64,000 nucleotides of DNA from Desulfoscipio geothermicus (GCA_016841645.1 JAENYS010000001.1:1-64000), one strand, 5' to 3'; numbered from the stretch's first letter, positions 1-9,316 are shown. The notes: a model not told the origin generated them from the letters alone. Made by a program: numbers and translations.

Positions 1-160
1 CTAAGACCAAAATCTTTTAATACCACCGCGCTAGCGGTTTTGTTCTATCCATATATTCTACTAAATATTAGTACATAAGCATAAAGTAAACGAGGGTTAA
101 GTCTGAAACCGCCCCTTCGGGGAAGCAAGTTGTGTATTTCCATTAATCCCTAACTACAGA

Positions 161-940
161 TTACCCATGCCTTCGAGCTATAAGAATAGCCTGTTCAACT
201 GTGATTTCGCGAGATATAGGAATAAATTGGTTTTTCTTATAAAGCTCGGGGTTGTAAGGTACCCCATTTTTAAGGATGTGATAAATAGCAGTAAGCAACA
301 TTCGTGCAATAGCTATAATAGCACGCTTATGGCCACGCCGCTTCTTAATGGATAAATAGCGGCCTTTAATTTCAGGATGTTTATCACTTTTAACAACAGC
401 GTTAGCGCACTGTACTAAAAGTGGTTTGATATAAACACCGGCACGAGGAATGCGTACAGAATGTTTTTTGCCCGCACTCTCGTTGTTTTGAGGAGTCACC
501 CCTGCCCAGGAGCACAAGCGTTTGGCTGTAGAGAACACAGACATATCAACCCCGATTTCTGAGATTATAGCGATGGCAGAAAAGGGACTTTTAATGCCTG
601 GTACAGTGGACACTAAAGCACGTTTCTTGGCATAAGGCTCCGACAGCGAAAGGATTAAGGATTCAAGATTGGACTTGCATCTTTCCAACCCGTTGTAATG
701 CTGAAGGATAATATTCATTTTCTGCTGTTGCTCGGGTGTAACCATCCCGTCCAAAGCCAGGCGGATCTTATCCACCTTACCCAGCATGGATGCGTGAAGA
801 AGAGGAACAAAATCGAAATCCTTATCATCAGGATTTTCAAGCAAGTAGTCAATGATTCTCATTGCCTTGACGTACTTTGGGTGTGCCAGGGTGATGATAT
901 AAATATCATCAACGACAACCTCTACTTTTCCCTGGATTAT
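161..940 (-). pseudogene. IS110-family transposase remnant
   Basis: The readable protein from 862 to 161 matches the C-terminal Transposase_20 half of IS110-type recombinases: a GIKSPFSAIAII segment, then CSWAGVTPQNNESAGK and the conserved basic region KKRRGHKRAIIAIARM. The frame stays open upstream to about 940 and reads LAHPKYVKAMR, which resembles the end of the N-terminal DEDD catalytic domain. It then jumps straight into the linker, so most of the DEDD domain is missing and a stop lies just upstream. The copy should therefore be inactive. The AT-rich 1-160 region downstream holds two short hairpins (27-43 and 110-126) that may belong to the element end; no terminal inverted repeat is expected for IS110. 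Family assignment is firm; exact element limits cannot be set. Confidence 0.85.
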
Positions 941-1115
941 TTAACAATTAATGGAGAGAAAGGAAACATTACAATAAAACTAAATGTAAAAGAATTTCCA
1001 GTTGATTAACAAGTTTTACGGACAGACTTCTCTCATTATCACTTCCAACAAGGGTCCGGAAGAATGGGGGGAAATCCTGGATCATATATATTTAAATGAG
1101 GGATTGTGATGTGTG

Positions 1116-1985
1116 ATGACAGAAAAGGCTGCCAGCGTAAATAAGTCAATTATAGTAAACACCATAGCTATTATACTTGCAGCATCCATTGCGATAATAG
1201 TTCATGCCGTTATGCCCGCTGGTGTAAATGCAGAGAATTTTGATAGCGTATTTGTCAAGCTTTTAGGATTTCCTGTAGTTGCAGCTTCCTACTTTGTTTT
1301 GCTATTTACACACTGTGTCGTTGCAATGGGATATATTGGAAAGCGGTCAAATGTTCCCAAACTACAAATCGGAATTCGTTTTGGGTTAGCCTTTGCAATG
1401 CTTTATTTCTTTGGAATGCAGGAAGTAGTTGTTGAGGTCTCTCCTTTTAGAGAATGGGGGTTTGCATTCGTTAGCTATCAATTCTTCATGGGCGTGGGCG
1501 ATGCAATACCCGTACTGCTGCTATGTGTGACAGTAGCTTATTTTACATTAGACAATGCGAACATCTGTTTACCTGTGCAAACCTTAGGCAAAACAGAAAA
1601 AATCAAAGTGGTTGCCTTAATTATGGTTGCTTTTTTGACTGAGCGGGTAATTGGCTATGAAACAGGTATAATAACGAGCAATTGCAATACATATCCTATT
1701 CCGTGTTATATATGGACAATATTATTTGGCATTGTGCTGGGATGTTGTTATGTGGTTTTATATCCAGTATTAGCCAAAGAGCAGAACAAATTATTACTGT
1801 CCATCAAACTTGTTGTACTAACTATAGGAGTAAACTGGATAATGTTTAATAGCTTTATTGGGTTGATTCTTAGTGGTGTCATGTCGCAGATGCTTTTGCG
1901 AAGCGGTATAGATGTGGCGATATTCTTTTTGTCCTGCATTGTAATTAGCAAGTATTTTGTAAAACCTGATATACGTCGCATATGA
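1116..1985 (+). CDS. Multi-pass membrane protein of unknown function
   Basis: The product is about 289 residues, almost entirely hydrophobic, with roughly seven or eight predicted transmembrane segments. The first is near residues 10-33 (TIAIILAASIAIIVHAVMP) and the last near 263-280. A GTG at 1113 directly precedes the ATG at 1116; the purine-rich GAGGGA at about 1098-1103 fits either. I recognise no family motif and no catalytic residues. It stands alone between a dead transposase and broken urea-related genes, so context gives no role. The reading frame is intact and the codon use is AT-rich, unlike the GC-richer metabolic operons further on, so it may belong to the same acquired segment as the debris around it. 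Confidence 0.7.
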   Translation: MTEKAASVNKSIIVNTIAIILAASIAIIVHAVMPAGVNAENFDSVFVKLLGFPVVAASYFVLLFTHCVVAMGYIGKRSNVPKLQIGIRFGLAFAMLYFFGMQEVVVEVSPFREWGFAFVSYQFFMGVGDAIPVLLLCVTVAYFTLDNANICLPVQTLGKTEKIKVVALIMVAFLTERVIGYETGIITSNCNTYPIPCYIWTILFGIVLGCCYVVLYPVLAKEQNKLLLSIKLVVLTIGVNWIMFNSFIGLILSGVMSQMLLRSGIDVAIFFLSCIVISKYFVKPDIRRI

Positions 1986-2172
1986 GCATAACCTTAAATT
2001 AGCTATTGCGCAACATTTATATTTAGCGGCACTCCAAGCAAGGGGAAAACTACTCTGCCTGCGGCACAGTACAAGGATGATGTACTTGGAAAAATCAATT
2101 GCAGTTTTTTGGGGTAAAATTACTGTTTTGGGGTGTTAATTTTTATCAATCTTCAGTGTAAAATATCAAGAA

Positions 2173-2682
2173 ATGATGGCTGCCATCATAATTACATTAC
2201 TCCTGGCGCCTTTATTTTTATCGGATTTTAGAATCAACTTGCTTGGTAAATTTGTGGCCTTTGCCATCCTTGCTCTGGGTATTGACCTTATTTGGGGTTA
2301 TACGGGGATTCTGAGCCTGGGACATGGAGTGTTTATTGGCCTGGGCGCCTATTGTATGGCGATGTACCTTAAGCTTGAATCAAGCGCGGGTAAAATGCCG
2401 GACTTCATGTCCTGGACTGGACTGGAAACAATGCCATGGTTTTGGAAGCCGTTCGCTTCCGCGCCGTTTGCTATAACAATGGCTATCCTCATTCCTGTGT
2501 TGTTGGCTATGATTATTGGCTGCTTAACCTTTAAAAATCGCATCCGCGGCGTATATTTCACCATTCTAACCCAGGCTTTATCAATTATTTTTGTCGTTTT
2601 ATTTATCGGTCAACAAGCTTACACAGGCGGTACAAACGGAATAACCAACTTTAAGAAGTTTGGAGAAGCTCATTGCTGTTAA
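2173..2682 (+). pseudogene. urtC: Urea ABC transporter permease UrtC fragment
   Basis: The frame encodes a branched-chain amino acid/urea type permease. It shows the UrtC signatures [52 protein letters not shown], and [18 protein letters not shown] leading to GGTNGITNF. Full UrtC proteins are about 350-380 residues. Here homology stops after GGTNGITNF, and the frame ends 9 residues later at a stop, so about half the protein is gone; the N-terminus is also short. It would have worked in the membrane with UrtABDE to import urea. No other urt gene is intact nearby. Confidence 0.85.
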
Positions 2683-2754
2683 AGAGAAAGGAATAGCTTT
2701 TGCAGGCGCGTCAAGCCTGCCGCCGGCTCGATATTTTTTAAAGACTGTGGCGAT

Positions 2755-3084
2755 GTGACCAGGCTGGCTGAACATGAGATTGTTGAACGCGGCATTGGCA
2801 GGAAATTTCAAGTCCCCTCCGTATTTAACAGCATTACAGTGCTTGAAGGTATCGGTTGTTTTGAGGGTTATTCACATCAAGCAACATTAGCATTTTTCTA
2901 TGATAATCTTAATGATCAATTGCTCGAACGGCTGTATGATATTTTAAAAGAGACTTGTGATATTGAGTTTGGTTTAACTAAAACAAAAAAGTTTGGGTTA
3001 CTTGTTCGAATTTTGGGAACCGGCGCCGATTACCTTGTTAAAGTTCTTTTGGATCTAAAGCAAGAGATTTATTCAGCATATTGA
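2755..3084 (+). pseudogene. Probable urease accessory protein UreD C-terminal fragment
   Basis: The 109-residue frame ends with KKFGLLVRILGTGADYLVKVLLDL, which resembles the C-terminal strand-helix of UreD/UreH urease chaperones. Before it, SITVLEGIGCFEGYSHQATLAFF fits the UreD segment preceding that end. UreD is usually 270-300 residues, so only the last third is present. The frame is open upstream to about 2708 without a convincing start. Lying just after a broken urtC, it suggests a lost urea uptake/urease locus. The family call rests on remembered consensus and is moderate. Confidence 0.5.
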
Positions 3085-3123
3085 GTAGCTTGGTAAGCGT
3101 TTTCTGATCCTCCACGGACGCTT

Positions 3124-3300
3124 ATGGAGCCACAAAGCTTTGAGTCTATACCTGGCTATGGCATTACCGCTATGGTTACCGGGCGGGGGTTGTTAATTGG
3201 CAACCGTAGGCTAATGGCCGAACATAATGTGGATACCGGTGCTCTGGATAAATCAGTGGACGAGTTGGAGATGAACGGCAAAAATTCCTTGCGGAGATAA
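3124..3300 (+). pseudogene. Heavy-metal P-type ATPase fragment (CopA-like)
   Basis: Reading from 3124 gives about 58 residues containing FESIPGYGITA, LLIGNRRLMAEHNVD and a following acidic stretch. This matches the nucleotide-binding domain of copper P1B ATPases, where the usual text is F...PG.G..A...G..V.VGNR.LM. There is no phosphorylation DKTGT motif, no transmembrane region and a stop at 3298. It is a small relic adjoining the urea-related relics. Confidence 0.75.
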
Positions 3301-3373
3301 CCGGATGTCCGGTAAATGGGTAGCTGAAAAAAAGTGGATCATATATAACAAGTCGTAATGGATATGACCCTTT

Positions 3374-3625
3374 TTAGCCAATAATGCATATAGTTCTGTT
3401 TTCGAGCATTTGATCGCTGCCGGAAATTAGAGAAGGCCGATCAGTAAGTTCTCCAGCATGCCTGGCTACCGCTTTGCCCAGCAAAAACTCAATTTTTTCT
3501 GGTGAAAATTGTTCAATGCGCTGATAGGAAAATGTTTGGGGATCAAGACGAACCCGCCAAATTATTTTAACCGGCAGTTCGGCTAACTCTTGCCATAGCT
3601 TGACTAATTGTATTTCATCTATTTA
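3374..3625 (-). pseudogene. Unidentified minus-strand coding remnant
   Basis: The minus strand is open for 84 codons with protein-like composition (for example LAELPVKIIWRVRLDPQTF and EKIEFLLGKAVARHAGEL) but has no ATG, GTG or TTG with a ribosome binding site at its start. Stops bound both ends. I do not recognise the family. It lies in the debris region, so a decayed gene piece is the simplest reading; chance is possible. Confidence 0.35.
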
Positions 3626-3636
3626 AAAATGCACAT

Positions 3637-3666
3637 TTGACAAGCTATAACCCTGTTTGTTATTCT
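3637..3666 (+). promoter_or_regulatory. Candidate sigma-A promoter for ehu operon
   Basis: A perfect TTGACA at 3637-3642 is followed after 18 bases by TATTCT at 3661-3666, about 150 bases before the ehuB start. The -35 is ideal and the -10 moderate. The spacing and the absence of another good candidate support it. Confidence 0.45.
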
Positions 3667-3815
3667 TAATTAGTTAATCAGACAACTTTAATTTTTGTTA
3701 CAAGTTGTATAGACAGCATAGTAATCGTGACTAAGTTCAAGGGAGGTGAAAGTTGAATTATTCATATTTTACAGGCTGGTCAAGTTTTAAGAAAATTAAA
3801 AAAGGAGGAGCACAC

Positions 3816-4706
3816 ATGAATAAAAAAGTCATTCTTTTTTCGTTACTATTAGTTTTAGCCCTGATCTTAGTTGGGTGTAACTCAAGTTCATCTCCTGGAG
3901 AAGATTCTCAAACAACTGAGACTACTTTGGAAAAGGTACAAAGGCAAGGATATATCTCTGTTGGCTTTGCAAATGAATCACCTTTCGCTTATGCTACTCC
4001 GGAAGGCAAACTCACCGGTTTAAATGTGGAAATTGCTCGCTTAATACTGCAAAGGATGGGCATTGTGGAAATGCAAGGCGTTTTAACTGAATTTGGTTCA
4101 CTCATTCCCGGTCTGGACGCAGGTAGATTCGATGTTATTACTGCCGGTATGTATATAACTCCGGACCGGGCGAAACAGGTTGCATTTGCTAATCCCGAGT
4201 ATACCATCGGGGGAGGATTGGCCGTAAAAGCTGGTAACCCCTATGACTTGCACAGTTACAAAGATATTGCCGAGAACCCTGAAGTTAAAATTGCCGTTAT
4301 GGCCGGAGCCGCTGAATTTGACCACTTAATAGCAGTAGGCGCTTCTGAAGAACAAATCACCACTGTCCCTGACCAGCCCTCAGCGCTGGCGGCCTTACAA
4401 GCTAACCGGGTAGATGCTATCACGATGACAAGTGCTGCCTTACAATCTTTGTTAGATACCGTCAACGATCCAAAGATAGAGAGGGTAGAAGATTTTACTA
4501 TAGCCGTGGTTAACGGTAAAAGCCAGCAAGCCTTTGGCTCAGCCGCCTTTCGTCCTGAGGATAATGACTTCCGTGAAGCATATAATAGTGAACTTGGTAA
4601 GCTAAAAGAATCTGGTGAACTGCTTGAAATTTATAAGTCCTTTGGATTTACAGAGCATGAACTGCCAGGTGATGTAACGGCTGAAGAAGCCCTGGAAATG
4701 TGGTAA
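3816..4706 (+). CDS. ehuB: Ectoine/hydroxyectoine-type ABC transporter substrate-binding lipoprotein
   Basis: A family-3 solute-binding protein of 296 residues. The start at 3816 is chosen because AAAGGAGGAG lies just before it (3801-3810) and it begins a clean lipoprotein signal (MNKKVILF... ALILVGC, Cys about residue 21). An upstream in-frame start at 3753 would bury this signal. The mature part carries EhuB-like text: GYISVGFANESPFAYATPEGK, LTEFGSLIPGLDAGRFDVITAGM, TPDRAKQVAFANPEY, MAGAAEF and PDQPSALAALQANRVDAI. It is anchored outside the membrane and delivers ligand to EhuC/EhuD. The family includes other polar amino acid binders, so ectoine specificity is inferred from motif similarity. 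It is first in a four-gene operon. Confidence 0.85.
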   Translation: MNKKVILFSLLLVLALILVGCNSSSSPGEDSQTTETTLEKVQRQGYISVGFANESPFAYATPEGKLTGLNVEIARLILQRMGIVEMQGVLTEFGSLIPGLDAGRFDVITAGMYITPDRAKQVAFANPEYTIGGGLAVKAGNPYDLHSYKDIAENPEVKIAVMAGAAEFDHLIAVGASEEQITTVPDQPSALAALQANRVDAITMTSAALQSLLDTVNDPKIERVEDFTIAVVNGKSQQAFGSAAFRPEDNDFREAYNSELGKLKESGELLEIYKSFGFTEHELPGDVTAEEALEMW

Positions 4707-4717
4707 TAAGATCAATA

Positions 4718-4748
4718 CCCCGGAGGCACTTCTTTTTAGCCTTCGGGG
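4718..4748 (+). terminator. Intercistronic hairpin after ehuB
   Basis: CCCCGGAGG (4718-4726) pairs with CCTTCGGGG (4740-4748) with one G-U pair, followed by TTTATT. It lies between the binding-protein gene and the permease genes. Such structures often stabilise or attenuate transcripts so that the binding protein is made in excess; that role is inferred. Confidence 0.7.
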
Positions 4749-4778
4749 TTTATTGAAATAGGATTTGAATAAAGGAGA

Positions 4779-5435
4779 GTGATCCCTATTAACCCACCCT
4801 TCGACCTTCTCCCGGCATTACTACCCGGGGTTGGCATAACGCTGCAACTAACTATATTTTCATCACTTTTAGCATTTATGTTGGCTTTTATTGTGGGTTT
4901 TGGACGCCTTTCCAAATATAAATCAATTCAGGTCGTATCTACTATCTATGTTGAATTTTTTCGAGGAACGTCGCTTCTAGTACAGTTATTTTGGGCTTAT
5001 TTTGTGTTACCCCACTTCGGCCTGGAATTAACTGCAATGCAGGCGGGAGTAATTGTTTTGGGCTTAAATTACGGAGCTTACGCTTCAGAAGTTGTGCGCA
5101 GTTCCATTTTAGCCGTACCCAAGTCACAAACCGAAGCAGGAATTGCCTTAAATATGACTTCAACACAAATAATGTACCGGGTTATCTTACCCCAGGCATT
5201 TTTAACCATGCTGCCTCCTTTCGGAAACCTCCTCATTGAATTGCTCAAAGGAACGGCCTTGGTATCCCTAATAACACTGAGTGATTTAATGTTTATGGGA
5301 GCACAGTTACGCATAACTACTCTTCGAACTACAGAGGTATTCTGTCTGGTGCTAATAATTTACTTCATCATCGCATATCCTCTCATACTGGGTGTCCGTG
5401 GCCTGGAGAGTAAATTTTCCAAGGGGAGGGCTTAA
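4779..5435 (+). CDS. ehuC: Ectoine-type ABC transporter permease 1
   Basis: A polar amino acid permease of about 218 residues with five or so membrane segments. It has the HisM-type EAA loop EAGIALNMTSTQIMYRVILPQA, followed by LPPFGNLLIELLKGTALVSLI. The GTG at 4779 touches the ribosome binding site AAAGGAG (4771-4777), so spacing is poor; an ATC or ATT start at 4782-4788 is possible, and the true N-terminus is uncertain by three residues. It forms the membrane channel with EhuD. The stop at 5435 is two bases before the ehuD start, indicating translational coupling. Confidence 0.85.
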   Translation: MIPINPPFDLLPALLPGVGITLQLTIFSSLLAFMLAFIVGFGRLSKYKSIQVVSTIYVEFFRGTSLLVQLFWAYFVLPHFGLELTAMQAGVIVLGLNYGAYASEVVRSSILAVPKSQTEAGIALNMTSTQIMYRVILPQAFLTMLPPFGNLLIELLKGTALVSLITLSDLMFMGAQLRITTLRTTEVFCLVLIIYFIIAYPLILGVRGLESKFSKGRA

Positions 5436-5437
5436 TC

Positions 5438-6088
5438 ATGTGGGATTGGGAATATGCTTTTTCCATTATGCCTCAACTGCTGAAAGCACTTCAGATAACC
5501 ATTTCTGCCACTATTTTGGGCTTTTTGCTGGCCTGCATCTTAGGCCTGCTGCTGGCTTTCGCCCGACGTTCAAATTTTAAACCCCTTTCGCTGGTAACGG
5601 GGGGATTCGTCGAATTTGTTAGAAGCACACCGCTATTAGCACAGCTATACTTTATTTTTTATGTTTTACCCCAATGCGGGATTATGCTTTCGCCATTATC
5701 AGCCGGCGTAATTGGACTCGGCCTACACTATAGTACCTATCTTTCTGAAGTATATCGCGCTGGAATTGACGCCGTTCCCCGAGGACAATGGGAAGCCTCT
5801 ACTGCTTTAAATTTTTCGCGAACCCGCACTTGGCTGAGTGTTATCCTTCCGCAGGCTATTCCTCCAATTATTCCGGTCATGGGTAATTATTTTATCGGTA
5901 TGTTTAAAGATACCCCTCTACTATCTGCTATTACGCTGGTTGAGGTGTTGCAAGCTGCGAAAATAATCGGTTCTCATACTTTCAGATATATAGAACCTAT
6001 AACAATTGTTGGATTAATGTTCTTAGTGCTGAGTTATGTCTCATCGGTGGGAATTCGCCGCTTGGAGGCCCGGCTCAACCGGTGGTAG
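5438..6088 (+). CDS. ehuD: Ectoine-type ABC transporter permease 2
   Basis: A 216-residue permease paralogous to the preceding one. It has several hydrophobic helices and the EAA loop EASTALNFSRTRTWLSVILPQA followed by IIPVMGNYFIGMFKDTPLLSAI. The start ATG has AAGGGGAGGG upstream. It pairs with EhuC to form the translocation pore for the solute captured by EhuB. Downstream there is a 58-base gap before ehuA with its own strong ribosome binding site. Confidence 0.85.
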   Translation: MWDWEYAFSIMPQLLKALQITISATILGFLLACILGLLLAFARRSNFKPLSLVTGGFVEFVRSTPLLAQLYFIFYVLPQCGIMLSPLSAGVIGLGLHYSTYLSEVYRAGIDAVPRGQWEASTALNFSRTRTWLSVILPQAIPPIIPVMGNYFIGMFKDTPLLSAITLVEVLQAAKIIGSHTFRYIEPITIVGLMFLVLSYVSSVGIRRLEARLNRW

Positions 6089-6146
6089 CAGTTCTAAACC
6101 GTTTATTGTGAATATGTTTAAGAAATACAGGAAAGGAGTATCAGTT

Positions 6147-6980
6147 ATGGAAGCGATACAGCTAAATCAATATGAGGATATTTCACCCGTGATAGATAAG
6201 CCCATTATTAGTTATCAAAAGGTTAGTAAGTCCTTTGGTGACCTGAAAGTGCTTCGCGAAATTGATTTGGATATAGCTCCCGGTGAAATTGTCGCGGTAA
6301 TTGGTTCCAGCGGGTCAGGAAAGACCACCTTGGCGCGAATGCTAATGACCCTTGAACAGCCCACCTCCGGAGTAATTATGGTTGATGGCGAACCCCTGTG
6401 GCATAAGAGTGTAAACGGAAAGCTTGTGCCTGCCGATGAAAAACATATTCGCCGGGTACGAAGTAAAATTGGTATGGTCTTTCAACAATTTAACCTCTTT
6501 CCGCACATGACTATTTTAAGAAATGTAACCGAGGCTCCCATACATGTGCTGGGAATTTCCCGGGCTGAAGCCGAAGAGAGAGCTGTTGCCATGCTCAATA
6601 AAGTTGGTCTGGGTAATAAATTGGATGTATACCCTGCCCAGTTATCCGGAGGACAGCAGCAGCGTGTGGCAATTGCTCGAGCGCTGGTCATGCGACCGAA
6701 GGTTATGCTGTGTGATGAGGTTACTTCCGCCCTTGACCCTGAACTGGTAGGTGAAGTGCTGGAGGTGCTCAAGGAGATAGCGGCCGAAGGGGAAACAACA
6801 ATGCTTTTGATCACCCACGAGATGGCTTTTGCCGGGGATGTTGCGGACCGGATTATTTTTATTGATAAAGGTAGGATTGTAGAACAAGGCCCGCCCAATG
6901 TCATTTTGAGTAACCCCAGGAATCCAAGAACACGCGAGTTCTTGAGCCGGTTCCGGCAACAATGGGCAAGTAAAAGTTAA
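6147..6980 (+). CDS. ehuA: Ectoine-type ABC transporter ATP-binding protein
   Basis: A 277-residue ABC ATPase of the GlnQ/HisP/EhuA type. It has the Walker A motif GSSGSGKTT, Q-loop VFQQFNLFPHMT, signature LSGGQQQRVAIARAL, Walker B VMLCDEVTSALD and switch histidine in ITHEM. The start at 6147 is preferred because GAAAGGAG precedes it; an earlier in-frame start at 6036 lies inside ehuD and would add unrelated residues. An insertion after Walker A (EPLWHKSVNGKLVPADEKHI) is typical of the ehu-type ATPases. It powers EhuCD from the cytoplasm. No clear terminator follows. Confidence 0.88.
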   Translation: MEAIQLNQYEDISPVIDKPIISYQKVSKSFGDLKVLREIDLDIAPGEIVAVIGSSGSGKTTLARMLMTLEQPTSGVIMVDGEPLWHKSVNGKLVPADEKHIRRVRSKIGMVFQQFNLFPHMTILRNVTEAPIHVLGISRAEAEERAVAMLNKVGLGNKLDVYPAQLSGGQQQRVAIARALVMRPKVMLCDEVTSALDPELVGEVLEVLKEIAAEGETTMLLITHEMAFAGDVADRIIFIDKGRIVEQGPPNVILSNPRNPRTREFLSRFRQQWASKS

Positions 6981-7178
6981 CATACCGGCAATGGTCGTTG
7001 GTATTCTATCCTTAAATTAGGACAAATAATATGATAGCGTGCTTTTTCAGCATCACTCAGTTCGTCTGAAGCCGAAGCTTAATCATAATGCCCGTTTATT
7101 CGAGAAAAATACTCTAAATAATGACGCCACCGAATTACACCCCAAATCTTATGCATAGTAATTATGCAAAATGCTAAA

Positions 7179-7748
7179 TTAATACCAGTAATTGGGATAT
7201 TTACGTTGACTTGATATGTTATTTATTAATAAAGCAATAATGAGCAGGCATATTATACCTAGTCCCACAGGTGATACAACGAAGCTAAAATCTTGGCCTG
7301 TGTAAATAGCTAAAAAGGCTGTTGCTCCACCGGGTGGGTGCAGGGTATATGTTATTGTCATGACAATAATAGCCAACGTTACGCCCAGGGGGATGACCCA
7401 CCAGGCATTACCAAACATTCTATAAACCGAAACGCCTATAAATGCAGAGATTACATGCCCGCCTAATACATTCCTGGGTTGAGCCATAGGTAGGTGGCAG
7501 GCCGCATAAAGTAGTGCTGCCGATGCGCCAAAGGATGGAAGTAATAATGGGAGGCCATAATAATCAGCCAGAGCAGCCACCAGCCCTAACCCGGCGAAAC
7601 TGCCCATGGCAGTAACTAAAATACAGGGCAGAGATATCTTTGGCACGCTGTCGCAACGTCCCCCCTTCATTTTACAGAGGTAAGCAGCAAGTGTTTTCCA
7701 CATAATGGGGTGAGTGTCCTGCATAGTCCGTACAACGGAGTTTTTCAT
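7179..7748 (-). CDS. HPP-family membrane protein
   Basis: A protein of about 189 residues with four hydrophobic segments and the family motif LHPPGGATA, preceded by PSFGASAALLYA and QPRNVLGGH. These identify the HPP family (PF04982) of small integral membrane proteins, some of which have been linked to nitrite transport in plants and cyanobacteria. Of two close ATGs, the inner one at 7748 gives 9 bases from the AAAAGG site, whereas the outer one (7757) abuts it. It is alone on the minus strand between two osmoprotection loci; its own role is unknown. Confidence 0.8.
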   Translation of the reverse strand: MKNSVVRTMQDTHPIMWKTLAAYLCKMKGGRCDSVPKISLPCILVTAMGSFAGLGLVAALADYYGLPLLLPSFGASAALLYAACHLPMAQPRNVLGGHVISAFIGVSVYRMFGNAWWVIPLGVTLAIIVMTITYTLHPPGGATAFLAIYTGQDFSFVVSPVGLGIICLLIIALLINNISSQRKYPNYWY

Positions 7749-7757
7749 AATTATCAT

Positions 7758-8022
7758 CCTTTTCCTGCACTTGACGGCATGTGTTTTTAGTCAATCTTCT
7801 TATAAAACATTGTATGCCGTTAGCAAACCGGTTGTATAAAAAATAGTAGTGATAACATAATTTTCTCCGTTAGAGTACAAAATCCTTTAACAGCTAAGTT
7901 TTTAGGTCAAATAGACATTTACTTTAGCACAATAAAGATTCAAAAACAGGGGTTTTAATAGGTTATTTCATATTATTACAACCAAACAGTTTAAAACGTC
8001 CATAAATGAGGTTATATTCTTA
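7758..8022. other. Non-coding spacer between divergent genes
   Basis: AT-rich region between the HPP gene (leaving leftwards) and ablA (leaving rightwards). I see no gene, hairpin or repeat that I can support apart from the ablA promoter at its right edge. Confidence 0.5.
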
Positions 8023-8051
8023 TTGATACAGGCAACCCATTATTATATAAT
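8023..8051 (+). promoter_or_regulatory. Sigma-A promoter of ablAB
   Basis: TTGATA (8023-8028), a 17-base spacer and a perfect TATAAT (8046-8051), 45 bases before the ablA start. This is a near-consensus vegetative promoter. Confidence 0.8.
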
Positions 8052-8095
8052 GAGTTGGCAGGTTATATTTGTAAGAATACAGAATGGAGGTTGGG

Positions 8096-9316
8096 ATGAT
8101 AGTTTCAGCTTGTCATGAAAATGGAAACTGGAATGACTGGCAGTGGCAATTAAGCAACAGAATAACTACCGGCGAGCAACTCTCTACAGTACTGAATTTG
8201 GGTTCCAGGGAAGTAATGGACATCAACAGGTGTTTGAATAAATTTAAAATGGCTATAACTCCCTATTACGCATCGCTCATAGACAACAATAATCCACAAT
8301 GCCCCATCCGCAAACAGTCTGTACCGTCGCTGGAAGAATTACATCGAGGCTGTGAGGATATGCATGACCCCCTGCATGAAGAGGTTGACTCTCCAGTGCC
8401 CGGGGTTACCCACCGTTACCCGGACCGGGTGCTATTTTTAGTAACTGATCAGTGTTTTATGTATTGCAGGCATTGTACCCGGAGGCGGCTTGCCGGTTCC
8501 CGGGATAAAGCAATGCCCAAAACCCAAATAGACAGGGCTATCGCCTATATTCAGTCAAATAGCAAAATAAGGGACGTCGTGGTGTCGGGTGGCGACCCGC
8601 TAACTTTGCCTGATCATATCTTGGAGAGTATTCTAAAACAACTGCGCTCCATCAAGCATGTGGAAATAATTCGTATCGGCACCAGGGCGCCCGTGGTTTT
8701 GCCTCAGAGGATAACCAAAGAACTCTGTGATATGTTAAAAAAATACCACCCAATTTGGATTAACACCCATTTTAACCACCCGGCGGAGCTTACCGCCGAG
8801 GCTAGCACGGCTTGCGCACGCATTGCGGACGCCGGTATCCCATTAGGTAACCAGACGGTTTTGTTAAAAGGAGTCAATGATTGTCCGGGAATTATGAAAG
8901 AGCTAATGCAAAAATTAGTACGTAACCGCGTAAGGCCGTATTATATTTACCAGTGCGATTTATCCCAGGGGATCGGCCATTTTCGCACACGGGTAAGTAA
9001 GGGCATTGAAATAATGGAGAACCTCAGAGGGCATACCAGTGGCCTGGCTATACCGACCTTTGTCATCGATGCCCCCGGGGGTGGGGGTAAAATCCCTATA
9101 CTGCCTCAATATGTACTTTCTCAGTCTGAAGATAAAATTGTTCTCCGTAATTTTGAGGGAAATATCTATGTCTATACAGAGCCATCCTCTGAGAAGGAAA
9201 AGTGTAACTGCAAACACTGCCGGAATGAAAAAAACAACTTAACCGGGATTGCCGCCGTATTAAAATATGGTAAAGTAAGTCCCCCAATAAGTAAGAGGGG
9301 GGTAGGGGTAGGTTAA
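8096..9316 (+). CDS. ablA: Lysine 2,3-aminomutase
   Basis: A radical SAM, PLP-dependent aminomutase (406 residues) converting L-lysine to beta-lysine. It shows the CxxxCxxC cluster motif in DQCFMYCRHCTRRR, a SGGDPLTLPD segment, and the PLP-lysine motif PGGGGK. Both aspartates that bind the substrate side-chain amine in true lysine aminomutases appear to be present (QCDLS and VIDAPGG), which argues against a glutamate 2,3-aminomutase. GGAGG at 8086-8090 places the start at 8096 rather than 8084. ablB begins on the next base after the stop, so the two are coupled. The C-terminal tail carries a four-cysteine CNCKHC region. The product is a step in making the osmolyte N-epsilon-acetyl-beta-lysine. 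Confidence 0.9.
   Translation: MIVSACHENGNWNDWQWQLSNRITTGEQLSTVLNLGSREVMDINRCLNKFKMAITPYYASLIDNNNPQCPIRKQSVPSLEELHRGCEDMHDPLHEEVDSPVPGVTHRYPDRVLFLVTDQCFMYCRHCTRRRLAGSRDKAMPKTQIDRAIAYIQSNSKIRDVVVSGGDPLTLPDHILESILKQLRSIKHVEIIRIGTRAPVVLPQRITKELCDMLKKYHPIWINTHFNHPAELTAEASTACARIADAGIPLGNQTVLLKGVNDCPGIMKELMQKLVRNRVRPYYIYQCDLSQGIGHFRTRVSKGIEIMENLRGHTSGLAIPTFVIDAPGGGGKIPILPQYVLSQSEDKIVLRNFEGNIYVYTEPSSEKEKCNCKHCRNEKNNLTGIAAVLKYGKVSPPISKRGVGVG

Noticed and set aside
698-1009. 103-codon plus-strand frame opposite the IS110 remnant
   Set aside because: It is antisense to transposase-coding sequence and the tail is low-complexity AT-rich; no ribosome binding site.
1986-2172. Short stop-free stretch (about 2020-2115) before the urtC fragment
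   Set aside because: About 30 residues, no start, no family resemblance that I could defend.
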